DNA of 64,000 nt from Nisaea nitritireducens (GTDB lineage Bacteria > Pseudomonadota > Alphaproteobacteria > Thalassobaculales > Thalassobaculaceae). Each line of letters opens with the position of its first letter. The first letter of the stretch is position 1. Position numbers and translations under genes: made by a program. Shown here piece by piece: positions 18,960 through 28,749 of this stretch. The notes beneath the pieces are model-generated. The model was not told the origin of the DNA. It ran no database searches and saw only the letters and a list, made by a program, of their open reading frames with translations. The stretch spans positions 1 to 64,000 of the forward strand of contig NZ_JACZFS010000010.1 of assembly GCF_014904795.1 (NCBI RefSeq), read 5' to 3'.

Positions 18960-19036
18960 CGGAGCGTAGCGCAGCCTGGTAGCGCACTTCACTGGGGGTG
19001 AAGGGGTCGTGGGTTCGAATCCCGCCGCTCCGACCA
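18960..19036 (+). tRNA. tRNA-Pro (anticodon GGG)
   Basis: A 77-nt cloverleaf with acceptor stem CGGAGCG/CGCTCCG, D arm GCGCAGCCTGGTAGCGC, anticodon arm CTTCA-CTGGGGG-TGAAG with anticodon GGG, T arm with GGTTCGAATCC, discriminator A and encoded CCA. It reads codon CCC. Confidence 0.97.
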
Positions 19037-19078
19037 AATCTCTTCAAAAATCGGGAATGGATCTGCGGCTGGCTGGCC

Positions 19079-19567
19079 TTATGGCCACGATATGTCCGCC
19101 GGAACCATGCCGACACGCTTGAAATAAGTGCTGAAACTGGTGTCCGGGCCAACCAGGCTATGCACCAGCTTGGCTATCTGCATGCGCCGTTCCGGGACCT
19201 TGTAGGGCGGTGTATCCGCATTCAGCGGCTGCGGCAGAATGCAGCGCCAGTTGTCGACGGCGATCAGCTTTTCCCGATAGACCAGTGCGCCGTTGAACAG
19301 GAAGTCGAGGATGACGGTATCGCCTCGTTTGTTCGCCAGTTTGGCCAACCAGGGCTCATTGTAGTTCTTGTTCGCGACCAGCCCCCAGGCCATTGAAAAC
19401 CTGATGTCCTCGGTGAAATTCAGCAGCATATTGTGTTCCTGCAACTCGAAGTCCGAGCCAGGTGTGCGGGACGGAACGATGCGGTGCATGAAGGTCGGAA
19501 CGTTCGAGGCGCGCCATTGATCGGGTTTGCTGTCGATTATGGTGCTCAGATATTCCTCAAGGGTCAT
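19079..19567 (-). CDS. hypothetical protein, no recognised family
   Basis: A 162-residue soluble protein without signal peptide or membrane segment. It contains several Trp/Phe/Tyr-rich stretches (FSMAWGLVANKNYNEPW, DTVILDFLFNG) and a helical C-terminal half (RRMQIAKLVHSLVG). GGAGA precedes the ATG, and codon use matches its neighbours, so it is likely real. It faces the tRNA-Pro and lies 63 bp downstream of another small minus-strand gene, with which it may be co-transcribed. I cannot assign a function. Confidence 0.65.
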   Translation of the reverse strand: MTLEEYLSTIIDSKPDQWRASNVPTFMHRIVPSRTPGSDFELQEHNMLLNFTEDIRFSMAWGLVANKNYNEPWLAKLANKRGDTVILDFLFNGALVYREKLIAVDNWRCILPQPLNADTPPYKVPERRMQIAKLVHSLVGPDTSFSTYFKRVGMVPADISWP

Positions 19568-19630
19568 TCCGTCTCCCCAAGCGGTTTGAAAGCCGCTCGT
19601 TCAGGTTTGCGAGCGTATTCTCAACGGCAC

Positions 19631-19909
19631 CTAGCTTGTGTTGCTTCCGTTAAGGACGGCGCGGCCCTGATCGGTGATTTTACAGACGAGCCAGTTCGGC
19701 TTCAGTGGATTCTCGAACCAGGGTTCGGCCCAGCCATGGTCCAGGCAGGACCGTACCATGCGATCGTTGACCCTTTGCCCCTCTGTCGTGAAGAGGGGCA
19801 GCTTCCCGCCCGGCTCCTCGAGACCGCGTGTGAGCCAGGAAATCTGCGCCTTTGTCGGACGCTTGTCCCTGGCTGATGACGATGTGTCGGATGCAGTGGG
19901 CATTGTCAT
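19631..19909 (-). CDS. small protein with possible winged-helix pattern
   Basis: A 92-residue protein. From about residue 16 its pattern (KAQISWLTRG, GQRVNDRMVRSCLDHGWAEPW, WLVCKITDQGRAVL) looks like a winged-helix domain: two helices, a recognition-like helix and a wing followed by an ITDQGR strand. This is an impression of fold, not a family match. The ATG at 19909 has GGGAG upstream; an in-frame codon at 20002 would extend it without a ribosome-binding site. It is divergent from the MFS gene at 20051. Confidence 0.6.
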   Translation of the reverse strand: MTMPTASDTSSSARDKRPTKAQISWLTRGLEEPGGKLPLFTTEGQRVNDRMVRSCLDHGWAEPWFENPLKPNWLVCKITDQGRAVLNGSNTS

Positions 19910-20050
19910 GGCTCCCGGCAGCCCGACTTTCGGGCAAGTCAGACGGTATCGTAAATGCCTGCTGGAATGAGTCAAATGCACAAAGAAGAGTTGTGGGGCC
20001 ATCGCCTTACTGCGACGATTGGCCGTTCATACTTTCGTGGAACCATCGCC

Positions 20051-21253
20051 ATGAATCCTCTCTCGGATCGCCTGTCACTCGGCTTTTCAAGCATCGGGCA
20101 TTTCTATTCGCATTTCTTCATGCTGCTCTATCCGACAGCCGTGATTGCTCTGCAACCGGTCTTCAATGCGCCGTATCATGAGCTTATCGGGCTGATGTTC
20201 CTCGGAAACCTGCTGTTCGGGCTCTGCGCCATTCCGGCCGGGTACCTTGGGGACCGTTGGAGCGCGACGGGGATGATGGTGGTGTTCTTTCTCGGCACCG
20301 GCTCGATGTCGATCCTCACGGGATTTGCGACCTCCTTGTTCCAGATTGCGGCAGGTCTGACGGCGATCGGCTTTTTCGCGGCGATCTATCATCCGGTTGG
20401 CATCGCCTGGGTTGTCCGGCACGTCACCAATCGCGGCAAGGCGCTCGGGATCAACGGTGTTTTCGGCAGTCTGGGAGTGGGCTCCGCTCCGCTGATCGCC
20501 GCTTTGCTCTCGGATCTCGGATCATGGCGCCTGGCCTTCATCCTTCCGGGGATCATCTGCGTCCTGACCGGCGTGTTCCTGGCCGTGGGCGTCTGGAAGG
20601 GGTGGATCGAGCGAGACACCCGCAAGGGGGCTCCCACGGCCTCTGAGACCACGCGCAAGGATATGCGGCGTGGTGCGCTGGCCCTCGCTGTGACAGTGTG
20701 CTGTTCGGGGCTGATCTACCAGGCGACATCATTTGCACTCCCGAAGCTGTTCGAGGATCGTCTTGGCTCGGGCGAGGGGCTTGTCGGGATCGGCCTGCTT
20801 GTGTCGGCGATCTACTTCTGCTCCGGCGGAGCACAAATCGCCGGAGGATGGCTTGCTGACAAGTTCAACAAGAAGCGGGTCTATGTCACCGCCTGGGTCC
20901 TGCAAGTCCCGCTGCTGGTGATCGTGGCTTCGCTTGACGGCTGGTTGCTGTTCCCGGTCGCGATTTGCATGGTGCTGTCGAACACCATCGCCGTTCCGAC
21001 AGAGAACGCTCTGTTCGCCCGTTTCACGCCGCCGGCATGGAGAGGCACTGCCTTTGGTGTGAAGTTCCTGCTGACGCTCGGGGTATCGGCCGGAGCGGTA
21101 CCTTTGCTCGCGTGGGTCTACAGCGTGACCGGCGACTTCGAGTGGCTGTTTCTGATCCTGGGGGCTCTGGCTGTGACGGCGCTTTCAGCAGCTGCTCTTC
21201 TGCCTACCGAAGATGAGCGGGAGCCGGACCTGGCTCCGGAACCTGCTGAGTAA
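20051..21253 (+). CDS. MFS transporter
   Basis: A 400-residue carrier with about 12 transmembrane segments. It has the loop 2-3 motif GYLGDRWSATG, the half-repeat signature GGWLADKFNKKRV in the second half, and an IYHPVG turn after helix 4 seen in fosmidomycin-resistance-like and related MFS carriers. The acidic tail (DEREPDLAPEPAE) is short. The ATG at 20051 starts the conserved part; earlier in-frame starts add a non-conserved leader. The substrate is unknown. It is convergent with trpE. Confidence 0.83.
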   Translation: MNPLSDRLSLGFSSIGHFYSHFFMLLYPTAVIALQPVFNAPYHELIGLMFLGNLLFGLCAIPAGYLGDRWSATGMMVVFFLGTGSMSILTGFATSLFQIAAGLTAIGFFAAIYHPVGIAWVVRHVTNRGKALGINGVFGSLGVGSAPLIAALLSDLGSWRLAFILPGIICVLTGVFLAVGVWKGWIERDTRKGAPTASETTRKDMRRGALALAVTVCCSGLIYQATSFALPKLFEDRLGSGEGLVGIGLLVSAIYFCSGGAQIAGGWLADKFNKKRVYVTAWVLQVPLLVIVASLDGWLLFPVAICMVLSNTIAVPTENALFARFTPPAWRGTAFGVKFLLTLGVSAGAVPLLAWVYSVTGDFEWLFLILGALAVTALSAAALLPTEDEREPDLAPEPAE

Positions 21254-21330
21254 TCCGACTTTAGTGAGTGGCCGCAATACTCCGTTTTACGGCCATGTTT
21301 CTGGCTGTGAAACGGTTTAAAAACAGCTCG

Positions 21331-22839
21331 TCAGCTGGTGCGGGCCGCGAACTTGACGGCTTCCTCAGCCGCGCGGAACAGGGCGCGGGCCTTGTTTACC
21401 GATTCCTGATACTCGCCTTCCGGATCGCTATCCGCGACAACACCGCCACCCGCCTGAACGTACATGGTGCCGTCTTTCACCACGGCTGTGCGCAGGGCAA
21501 TACAGGTATCCATCGAGCCATTGGCGCTGAAATAGCCGACCGCGCCCGCATAGACGCCACGCCGTGATTTCTCCAGCTCGTCGATGATCTCCATCGCCCG
21601 CACCTTCGGCGCGCCGGAGACGGTTCCTGCCGGGAAGCCACCCCAGAGGGCGTCGACCGCATCCAGATCGTCCCGCAGCTTGCCGTCCACATGGGAGGCG
21701 ATGTGCATGACGTGGGAGTAATATTCGATGACGAATTGCTCGACGACCTTGACCGTGCCGATCTTGGCGACCCGGCCGACATCGTTCCGTCCAAGGTCAA
21801 GCAGCATCAGGTGCTCGGCCCGTTCTTTCGGATCGGACAGAAGCTCTTCGGCCAGTGCCTTGTCTTCCTCGGATGTTTCGCCGCGTTTGCGGGTGCCGGC
21901 GAGGGGGCGCAACGTGACGTCGCCGTCTCGCACGCGGACTAGGATTTCCGGACTGGATCCGACGATCGAGAAGTCGCCAAAATCGAAATAGAACAGGAAC
22001 GGCGACGGATTGAGCCTGCGCAGGGAGCGGTATAGCGCCAATGGCGGCAGCTTGAACGGCACGGAGAAGCGCTGCGAAGGAACCACCTGGAAGGCGTCCC
22101 CGGCGGCGATATAGTCCTTGGCCTTCTCCACCATCTGGTGGAATTCCTCGTGCGTCGTGTTCGAGGTTGGATCGGGCAAGGGAGTCGCTTCGCCGACGCC
22201 CTGACGGGCAAGTGGCAAGTTCCGGTCGAAATCCTGCAAAACATCAGCCAGCAGAGTGCGTGCGGCGTCATAAGCCGCTTCGGCAGACAATCCCTCGCTC
22301 GGCCGCACCGGCGTCACGATGGTGACGATATCCTCGAGCCGGTCGAAGATACAGATCACCGTCGGGCGCAGGAACAAGCCGTCCGGCACGCCGAGATCGT
22401 CGGGGTTATCGTCCGGGATGCGCTCGGCCAACCGGACCGCGTCATAGCCCATGTAACCGAAAAGACCGGAGGCCATTGGCGGTAGGCCTTCGGGCAACTC
22501 GATTTCCGATTCCGCGAGCAGACTGCGGAACGAGGTCAGCGGATCTTCGGTACAGGGCTCGAAGGCATGCGGATCGATCCGGGCCTGCCGGTTGATTTCG
22601 GCCTGCTTCTTCTTGAAGCGCCAGATTACGTCGGGCCGCAGGCCGATGATGGAAAACCGCCCGCGCACGCTGCCGCCCTCGACGGACTCCAGCAGGAACG
22701 CGTTGGCCCGGCGCTCCGCCAGTTTCATCATGGCCGAGACAGGCGTTTCCAGATCCGCAACAAGCGTCGTCCAGACAACCTGCGGAGCCCCGTCCGCGTA
22801 TGTCTTGGAGAACGGGGCGAGTTCCGGTGAAACCTGCAT
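21331..22839 (-). CDS. trpE: anthranilate synthase component I
   Basis: Forms anthranilate from chorismate with ammonia supplied by the TrpG glutaminase, the first committed step to tryptophan. The 502-residue protein has the N-terminal LLESVEGG, where the LLES Ser/Glu element is the tryptophan-feedback site, the chorismate-binding core FYFDFGDFSIVGSSPEILVR (read in parts), KRGE, and DPKERAEHLMLLDLGRND, ending GGGVVADSDPEGEYQESVNKA. The start ATG overlaps the last base of the ppiD stop (TGATG), indicating translational coupling. trpG is not in the window. Confidence 0.96.
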   Translation of the reverse strand: MQVSPELAPFSKTYADGAPQVVWTTLVADLETPVSAMMKLAERRANAFLLESVEGGSVRGRFSIIGLRPDVIWRFKKKQAEINRQARIDPHAFEPCTEDPLTSFRSLLAESEIELPEGLPPMASGLFGYMGYDAVRLAERIPDDNPDDLGVPDGLFLRPTVICIFDRLEDIVTIVTPVRPSEGLSAEAAYDAARTLLADVLQDFDRNLPLARQGVGEATPLPDPTSNTTHEEFHQMVEKAKDYIAAGDAFQVVPSQRFSVPFKLPPLALYRSLRRLNPSPFLFYFDFGDFSIVGSSPEILVRVRDGDVTLRPLAGTRKRGETSEEDKALAEELLSDPKERAEHLMLLDLGRNDVGRVAKIGTVKVVEQFVIEYYSHVMHIASHVDGKLRDDLDAVDALWGGFPAGTVSGAPKVRAMEIIDELEKSRRGVYAGAVGYFSANGSMDTCIALRTAVVKDGTMYVQAGGGVVADSDPEGEYQESVNKARALFRAAEEAVKFAARTS

Positions 22840-24758
22840 CAGAACAGTCCGCCGCTTTGCTGCGTGTAAGAACCGCCACTCTGATCCACGCCCTGGATGA
22901 CGCTGAGCGGCAGGGCAGGGTTGATGGATACGTCATGGCTCTTGCGCAATGCGGTGACGAGGATCTCAACCGCATCCGATGCGATCCCGGCCTTGAGCTG
23001 TTGGCCAAGCGGATCCGCGGCACCGTCACTCAATTCAGCACCCTGTATCGCGGAAAGCTCGGTGATGTAGACCTCGGTCAGGTCTTCGGACATGCCGATA
23101 TCACCAACCTTCAGGCTAAAGGCGATTTCCGCAACATCCGCCGGTGCACCTTCCGGAAGGCCGTCTCCCGTTCGGGCAAAGGGCTCGGTTGTAACGACGT
23201 CGTACCCGGCCGTTGCCGCTGCTGCTGCAAGACCGCCTGAGGCCGATGCCTTGACCAGTTCCTGTGCCCGGAGGAGGTTCGCGGCGGCCCGCTGCTCTTC
23301 CATGTAATTGAGTTTTACCTGTTCCTTCACGGCGTCGAGCGGGCGGATCGCGGATTCGGCAATGCCGTCAACGCGCAGGATGAAATATCCGCCGTCGCGG
23401 GTTTCCTCGAGCTGGCTCTGGTCGTTCAGCGGGGTTGCGAACAGCGTGGCGCGGAAGGAAGGATCGCGGACAACCCCACCCGTCTGATTCCCGTCGGCAT
23501 CGCGGCCCTGGTCGTCGAGCGCGGCAAAAGTCTGCACATCGACATCGACCGCCTTAGCGGCTTCCTCGATGGTGTCTCCGCCGGCCAATGCATCCTCGAT
23601 CTGATTGGCGATCTCGAAGATTCGATCAAGAGCATCGTTCTGCGCGATGTCGGCCTTGAGCTGCTCTTTCACATCCGCGAAGGGCTGAGTGCTTTCCTCG
23701 GCGATATCGGTGATGCGGAAGATATGCCAGCCGAGGTCGCTCTCGACCGGTGCCGTCGGAACATTAAGCTCGGCGGAGAAGATCGAGTCGGCGAGCGCCG
23801 TTCCATCGAGATCGGTGCGGGTGACCGTGCCGAGGGATAGGGCGCCGGCGGGCAGGTCCGCAATGTCCTTGGCGACGGCCTCAAAGCTCTGTCCTTCGTT
23901 CAGGGCCGCGGCTGCTTTGTCGGCGGTCTCCTTGTCAGCAAGGAAGATCTGATCGACCGTACGCTGTGCCTCGGAGCGGAATTCGTCGAGCCGTGTTTCA
24001 TAGGATTCGCGCAGACGGTCCTCCGAGACTTCGATATCCGCTGCGAGTGCTTCGGCAGTGAGGGAAAGCACGGTCGCGGAACGGTATTCCGGCGCCCGGT
24101 ATCTTTCCTTGTTGTCATTGTAGAAACTGTCGAGCTGGCTGTCGGTCGGCGCCGCCGGCTCCGGCAGGCTTTTCACATCGAGAGTTACAAGCTGGGCCAC
24201 GCGCCGCTCGTTCCGGTAGCGGTAGAGCACATCGGTCGCTACAGCTGGCGCACCGACACCGGCGGTCACTGCGTTGACGATCTGGTCGCGCATGATCTCC
24301 TCGCGCAGCAAGCGCACGAATCCGTCTTCACTCAGTTGCGCCCGGTACAGCACCTGACGGAACAGGTCCGGGTTGAACTGGCCGGTCTGATCCTTGAAGG
24401 CCGGCATCTCACCGATGCGCTGGCGGACCAGGTCCTCACCGACGGCGAGACCCAGGTCATCGCTTTCGGCAATAAAGAGGGCGCGGTTGGCAAGATCGTC
24501 CATGACCTGATCGAGGAGGCCGATTTCCGCGGCTTCCTGGGCGGTCATCTGCAGGCCGGTCGTGCGCCGTACGCGCTCGAACTCGTCCAGCACCTCGGCT
24601 GTCGTGATTTCCACATTGCCGACTTCGATGGCAGCCTTGCCGGTCGGTGAGCCGAGGAAAATATCCCCGATGCCCCACACCGCGAAGGATGCAATCAGCA
24701 GAACAAACAGCGCCTTGACGAAGATGGATGTGACGCGGGATCGGATCAGTTGAAGCAT
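22839..24758 (-). CDS. ppiD: SurA/PpiD-type periplasmic folding factor
   Basis: A 639-residue inner-membrane-anchored chaperone of the PpiD/SurA_N type. It has a short cytosolic start, one transmembrane segment (ending ASFAVWGIGDIF), a SurA_N-like helical region (residues 40-190), and a parvulin-like PPIase segment around 260-375 (with GWHIFRI), plus a second less complete repeat. It would help fold proteins leaving the Sec channel, matching secG nearby. The ATG at 24758 is preferred to a GTG at 24788. Isomerase activity cannot be judged, since PpiD proteins are often inactive. It is coupled to trpE. Confidence 0.9.
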   Translation of the reverse strand: MLQLIRSRVTSIFVKALFVLLIASFAVWGIGDIFLGSPTGKAAIEVGNVEITTAEVLDEFERVRRTTGLQMTAQEAAEIGLLDQVMDDLANRALFIAESDDLGLAVGEDLVRQRIGEMPAFKDQTGQFNPDLFRQVLYRAQLSEDGFVRLLREEIMRDQIVNAVTAGVGAPAVATDVLYRYRNERRVAQLVTLDVKSLPEPAAPTDSQLDSFYNDNKERYRAPEYRSATVLSLTAEALAADIEVSEDRLRESYETRLDEFRSEAQRTVDQIFLADKETADKAAAALNEGQSFEAVAKDIADLPAGALSLGTVTRTDLDGTALADSIFSAELNVPTAPVESDLGWHIFRITDIAEESTQPFADVKEQLKADIAQNDALDRIFEIANQIEDALAGGDTIEEAAKAVDVDVQTFAALDDQGRDADGNQTGGVVRDPSFRATLFATPLNDQSQLEETRDGGYFILRVDGIAESAIRPLDAVKEQVKLNYMEEQRAAANLLRAQELVKASASGGLAAAAATAGYDVVTTEPFARTGDGLPEGAPADVAEIAFSLKVGDIGMSEDLTEVYITELSAIQGAELSDGAADPLGQQLKAGIASDAVEILVTALRKSHDVSINPALPLSVIQGVDQSGGSYTQQSGGLF

Positions 24759-24934
24759 GAGTAACGTCGCGGCCTTTTCGGGTTTCACGGCCCCCTATGG
24801 GGAGGCGCATCATAGAAGCGGCACAATCTCCGCTGCAACTCGCAATTCTGCGATGATTTCCGGTCTCCCTCGGACGGGCCTTGTGTGCTAAGCCGAAGAC
24901 ACAAATTTCTACAAGTCCAAGGGAAGAAACCGAG

Positions 24935-25681
24935 ATGACCCGCCGTGCCCTGATCGCCGGAAACTGGAAGATGAATATGCTGCGCGCCGATGGAGAGGCG
25001 CTGGCGGCCGCTTTAGCCTCCGGTTTTGCAGCGGGCGCTGCGGCAGATCTTCTGGTTTGCCCCCCGGCAACCCTGATTGCGCCGGTTGCGACCAAGCTGT
25101 CCGGCTGTGCTGTCGCTGTAGGCGGGCAGGATTGCCATATGAACGAGAGCGGCGCCCATACCGGCGATATTGCGGCGGCGATGATCAAGGATCTCGGCGC
25201 TGGCTATGTCATTGTCGGCCATTCCGAGCGTCGGGCGGATCACGGTGAAAGTGATGAGACGGTGAAAGCAAAGGCCGCTGCGGCGTTGGCGGCCGGTCTG
25301 ACGCCGATCATCTGCGTTGGCGAGACCGAAGCGCAGCGCGATGCGGGGGAAGCTGAAACCGTTGTCGGGAATCAGATTCGCGGATCCGTTCCTGAAGCCG
25401 CGGCCGAAGATACCATCGTCATTGCCTACGAGCCGGTCTGGGCCATCGGCACCGGCCGGACGCCGACCATTGATGACATAGCCGCCATGCATGCCCATAT
25501 TCGGCAGGTGGCTGGTGGCGTGCTCGGTGGCGCGGACAAGCTTCGTCTCCTTTATGGCGGCTCCGTAAAACCGGGGAATGCCGTGGAAATCCTCGCGCTT
25601 GAGGACGTGGACGGGGCTCTTGTCGGCGGTGCCAGCCTGAAGGCGGAAGATTTTCTCGCCATCGCCGCGGCCGCAGCGTGA
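24935..25681 (+). CDS. tpiA: triose-phosphate isomerase
   Basis: The 248-residue TIM barrel enzyme interconverts DHAP and glyceraldehyde 3-phosphate. Catalytic residues are visible: Asn/Lys in GNWKMN, His in VGHSERR, and Glu in [11 protein letters not shown]; the phosphate loop is LLYGGSVK and GGASLK. The ATG at 24935 has GGGAAG upstream; an in-frame start at 24881 is not supported. It is divergent from ppiD and followed by secG 121 bp downstream, a conserved tpiA–secG–pyrG order. Confidence 0.98.
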   Translation: MTRRALIAGNWKMNMLRADGEALAAALASGFAAGAAADLLVCPPATLIAPVATKLSGCAVAVGGQDCHMNESGAHTGDIAAAMIKDLGAGYVIVGHSERRADHGESDETVKAKAAAALAAGLTPIICVGETEAQRDAGEAETVVGNQIRGSVPEAAAEDTIVIAYEPVWAIGTGRTPTIDDIAAMHAHIRQVAGGVLGGADKLRLLYGGSVKPGNAVEILALEDVDGALVGGASLKAEDFLAIAAAAA

Positions 25682-25802
25682 AGCCGGGAAAGAGAATTCA
25701 CCCTAGCCAAGTGCGGGCGAGGGAGCTAAAACGCGGCTTCAATCATTCTACCTTTCGGGGCGCGTGTAAGTCGTCGTGCCGGAAGAGAGCCAGGAAAGAA
25801 CC

Positions 25803-26117
25803 ATGATCGAAGTCCTGCTAGTCGTTCATCTGATGATCGCTTTGGCCCTAGTCATTGTCGTTCTGCTGCAGCGGAGCGAAGGTGGTGGGCTTGGCATCGG
25901 TGGCGGCGGCGGCGCTGGTGGCGGTTTCATGTCCGCGCGCGGTACGGCCAACCTGCTGACCCGCAGTACGGCGATTCTTGCTGCCTGCTTCTTCGGCACC
26001 AGCATTCTGCTTGCGATTCTCGCCGAGACGAACACCCGCGGCTCGATTGCCGACCAGGTTCCGGTGAGTTCGGAGCCTGCTGCTCCGACTGGTCCTGCGG
26101 CTCCAGTCTCTGAATAA
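25803..26117 (+). CDS. secG: preprotein translocase subunit SecG
   Basis: A 104-residue membrane protein of the SecYEG channel. It has two hydrophobic segments (residues 2-20 and about 52-72) separated by the Gly-rich loop after QRSEGGGLG, followed by ARGTANLLTRST, and an Ala/Pro-rich tail. AGGAAAG precedes the ATG. The tpiA–secG–pyrG order supports the call. Confidence 0.96.
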   Translation: MIEVLLVVHLMIALALVIVVLLQRSEGGGLGIGGGGGAGGGFMSARGTANLLTRSTAILAACFFGTSILLAILAETNTRGSIADQVPVSSEPAAPTGPAAPVSE

Positions 26118-26219
26118 CTCTTAGTTTCCGGCGTGTTCGGCGCCCCGCTCGAAAACGGGCGGGCGAACGGGCGCGTTTTGTCTATGTCAGTTTCATCAAT
26201 TCGGATATAACGCAGCTCC

Positions 26220-27854
26220 ATGTCTCGCTTTATTTTCATCACCGGCGGCGTGGTTTCCTCTCTTGGTAAAGGTCTCGCCTCGGCAGCTCTCGGCTCGCTC
26301 CTGCAAGCCCGCGGCTATAAGGTCCGGCTGCGCAAGCTCGACCCTTACCTGAACGTGGATCCGGGCACCATGAGCCCGTATCAGCACGGTGAAGTCTTCG
26401 TCACCGACGACGGCGCGGAAACCGATCTCGATCTCGGCCACTACGAACGCTTCACCGGGGTCTCCGCGACCAAGAATGACAGCGTATCCACCGGCCAGAT
26501 CTATATGGACGTGATCTCGCGGGAGCGGCGCGGCGACTATCTCGGCGCCACCATCCAGGTCATTCCGCACGTCACCGACGCCATCAAGGAATTTTGCAAG
26601 TCGAACCTTGGAGACGAGGATTTCGTACTTTGCGAGATCGGCGGCACGGTCGGCGATATCGAAAGCCTGCCGTTCCTTGAAGCCATCCGTCAGCTCGGGA
26701 ACGAGCTGGGCCGTGAGCGCTCCCTGTTCGTGCATCTGACGCTGGTGCCGTGGATTGCGTCCGCCGGCGAGCTGAAGACCAAGCCGACCCAGCATTCGGT
26801 GAAGGAACTGCAGAGTGTGGGTATCCAGCCGGACATCCTGCTGTGCCGCTCCGAGCATGAGATCCCGGTCGAGCAGCGCCGCAAGATCGCGCTGTTCTGC
26901 AACATCCGGCCGGAAGCGGTAATCCCGGCGCTCGACGTCGATTCGATCTATCACGTGCCGGTCGCTTACCATAATGACGGGTTCGATGTTGAGGTCTGCC
27001 GCCATTTTGGTTTGCTGGAAGAGGGCAATCCGGAACCGGATCTGAGCCGCTGGACCGATATCACCCATACCGTCCGTAATCCGGAAGGCACGGTGAAAAT
27101 CGCCGTTGTCGGCAAATATACCAGCCTGCTGGACAGCTATAAGTCACTCGCCGAATCTCTGGCCCATGGCGGTATAGCCAACAAGGTGAAGGTGGAGCTG
27201 GACTGGATCGACAGCGAGATCTTCGAGCGCGATGACACCATTCACCGGCTTGAGGATGTCCATGGCATTCTTGTGCCCGGCGGTTTTGGTGAGCGTGGGG
27301 CCGAGGGTAAGGTCAAGGCGGTCACTTTCGCCCGCGAGCACAAGATTCCCTATTTCGGGATCTGTTTCGGCATGCAGATGGCGGTGATTGAAGCCGCCCG
27401 CGCGCTGGCCGGGATGGAAGGCGCGGGCTCGACCGAGTTCGGCCCGTGCGAGCTTCCGGTTGTCGGCCTGTTGACCGAATGGGTGCGCGGCAACGAGACT
27501 GAGCAGCGCGCGGCGGATGGTGATCTCGGCGGTACCATGCGGCTCGGTGCCTATGATTGTCGCCTGGTCGCGGATTCCAAGGTGCGCGAGATTTACGGCT
27601 CCGAGATGATCAGCGAGCGCCACCGGCACCGCTATGAGGTGAACATCAATCACAAGCCGGCTCTGGAAGCGGCCGGGCTGCTTTTCTCTGGCCTGTCTCC
27701 GGATGGCGAGTTGCCGGAGATTGTCGAGCTGCCGAGCCATCCCTGGTTTATCGGCGTTCAGTTCCATCCGGAGCTGAAATCGAAGCCGTTCGAGCCGCAT
27801 CCGCTTTTCACCAGCTTTATCGAAGCAGCCGTTACCCAATCCCGCCTCGTCTAG
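26220..27854 (+). CDS. pyrG: CTP synthase
   Basis: A 544-residue amidotransferase that aminates UTP to CTP. The synthetase domain begins [15 protein letters not shown] (P-loop) with [15 protein letters not shown] and the GGTVGDIE motif. The C-terminal class I glutaminase has GGFGERG, the nucleophile Cys in YFGICFGMQ, and His/Glu in GVQFHPE. Length and motif order are normal. It is followed by kdsA 36 bp downstream; CTP is also used to activate KDO. Confidence 0.98.
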   Translation: MSRFIFITGGVVSSLGKGLASAALGSLLQARGYKVRLRKLDPYLNVDPGTMSPYQHGEVFVTDDGAETDLDLGHYERFTGVSATKNDSVSTGQIYMDVISRERRGDYLGATIQVIPHVTDAIKEFCKSNLGDEDFVLCEIGGTVGDIESLPFLEAIRQLGNELGRERSLFVHLTLVPWIASAGELKTKPTQHSVKELQSVGIQPDILLCRSEHEIPVEQRRKIALFCNIRPEAVIPALDVDSIYHVPVAYHNDGFDVEVCRHFGLLEEGNPEPDLSRWTDITHTVRNPEGTVKIAVVGKYTSLLDSYKSLAESLAHGGIANKVKVELDWIDSEIFERDDTIHRLEDVHGILVPGGFGERGAEGKVKAVTFAREHKIPYFGICFGMQMAVIEAARALAGMEGAGSTEFGPCELPVVGLLTEWVRGNETEQRAADGDLGGTMRLGAYDCRLVADSKVREIYGSEMISERHRHRYEVNINHKPALEAAGLLFSGLSPDGELPEIVELPSHPWFIGVQFHPELKSKPFEPHPLFTSFIEAAVTQSRLV

Positions 27855-27890
27855 GAACAGGCGGGCCGGGTACGGCCCGGGAGGATCCAT

Positions 27891-28733
27891 ATGAGCGCGA
27901 AAACCGTCACAGCCGGTTCCGTTGAGTTTGCCAATGACAAGCCCTTCGCGCTCATCGCCGGGCCCTGCGCCATGGAGAGCCGGGACCATGCGATGGAGAT
28001 GGCGGAAGCCCTGACAGGCATCTGCGCGGATCTCGGCATCGGGTTCATCTACAAAAGCTCCTACGATAAGGCCAACCGGACCAGCGTCGGCTCGGGACGC
28101 GGTATCGGTATGGAAAAAGGCCTGCCGATCCTGGCCGAGGTGCGAGAAAAATTCGGCTGTCCGGTGCTGACGGATGTGCACGAGTCCCAGCAATGCGCGC
28201 AGGTCGGTGAATATGTCGACATCCTGCAGATTCCGGCCTTCCTGTGCCGCCAGACAGACCTGCTGCTCGCCGCTGCTGCGACGGGCAAGGTGGTGAACGT
28301 GAAAAAGGGCCAGTTTCTGGCGCCGTGGGAAATGCCGAACGTGGCGGCGAAGGTTGCCAGCTCCGGCAACGAGAAGATCCTGCTGACGGACCGGGGAACG
28401 AGCTTCGGCTACAACACGCTGGTCAGCGACATGCGCGGCCTGCCGACCATGGCCAAGACCGGTTATCCGATCATCTTCGATGCGACCCATTCAGTGCAGC
28501 AGCCGGGCGGACAGGGCGGTACGTCCGGCGGCCAGCGTGAATTCGTGCCTGTACTGGCGCGGGCGGCGATTTCCCTCGGGATCGCCGGTGTCTTCATTGA
28601 GACGCACGAGGACCCGATGAACGCACCGAGCGACGGGCCGAACATGGTGCCGCTTGCAGAAATGCGTGCTCTGCTGGAAACTCTGAAGGCATTCGATACT
28701 CTCGCGAAAGCGAATCCCATCTCTCTCGAATAA
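27891..28733 (+). CDS. kdsA: 3-deoxy-8-phosphooctulonate synthase
   Basis: Condenses PEP and arabinose 5-phosphate to KDO-8-phosphate for the inner core of lipopolysaccharide. The 280-residue TIM barrel shows [37 protein letters not shown] and FIETHEDP, with the metal-site residues Cys (GPCAM), His (DATHS), Glu and Asp visible; the Cys suggests the metal-dependent form. GGGAGG precedes the ATG. It is followed by the TTC38-like gene with a 16-bp gap. Confidence 0.97.
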   Translation: MSAKTVTAGSVEFANDKPFALIAGPCAMESRDHAMEMAEALTGICADLGIGFIYKSSYDKANRTSVGSGRGIGMEKGLPILAEVREKFGCPVLTDVHESQQCAQVGEYVDILQIPAFLCRQTDLLLAAAATGKVVNVKKGQFLAPWEMPNVAAKVASSGNEKILLTDRGTSFGYNTLVSDMRGLPTMAKTGYPIIFDATHSVQQPGGQGGTSGGQREFVPVLARAAISLGIAGVFIETHEDPMNAPSDGPNMVPLAEMRALLETLKAFDTLAKANPISLE

Positions 28734-28749
28734 GCCTCAGGAGCGGAAA

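Noticed and set aside
18960-19036. tRNA-Pro as an integration (att) site
   Set aside because: I could see no second copy of the tRNA 3' end in the window, and no integrase.
21254-21330. Possible terminator between MFS and trpE
   Set aside because: Only weak 5-bp pairings (GGCCG/CGGCC) without T-runs are visible.
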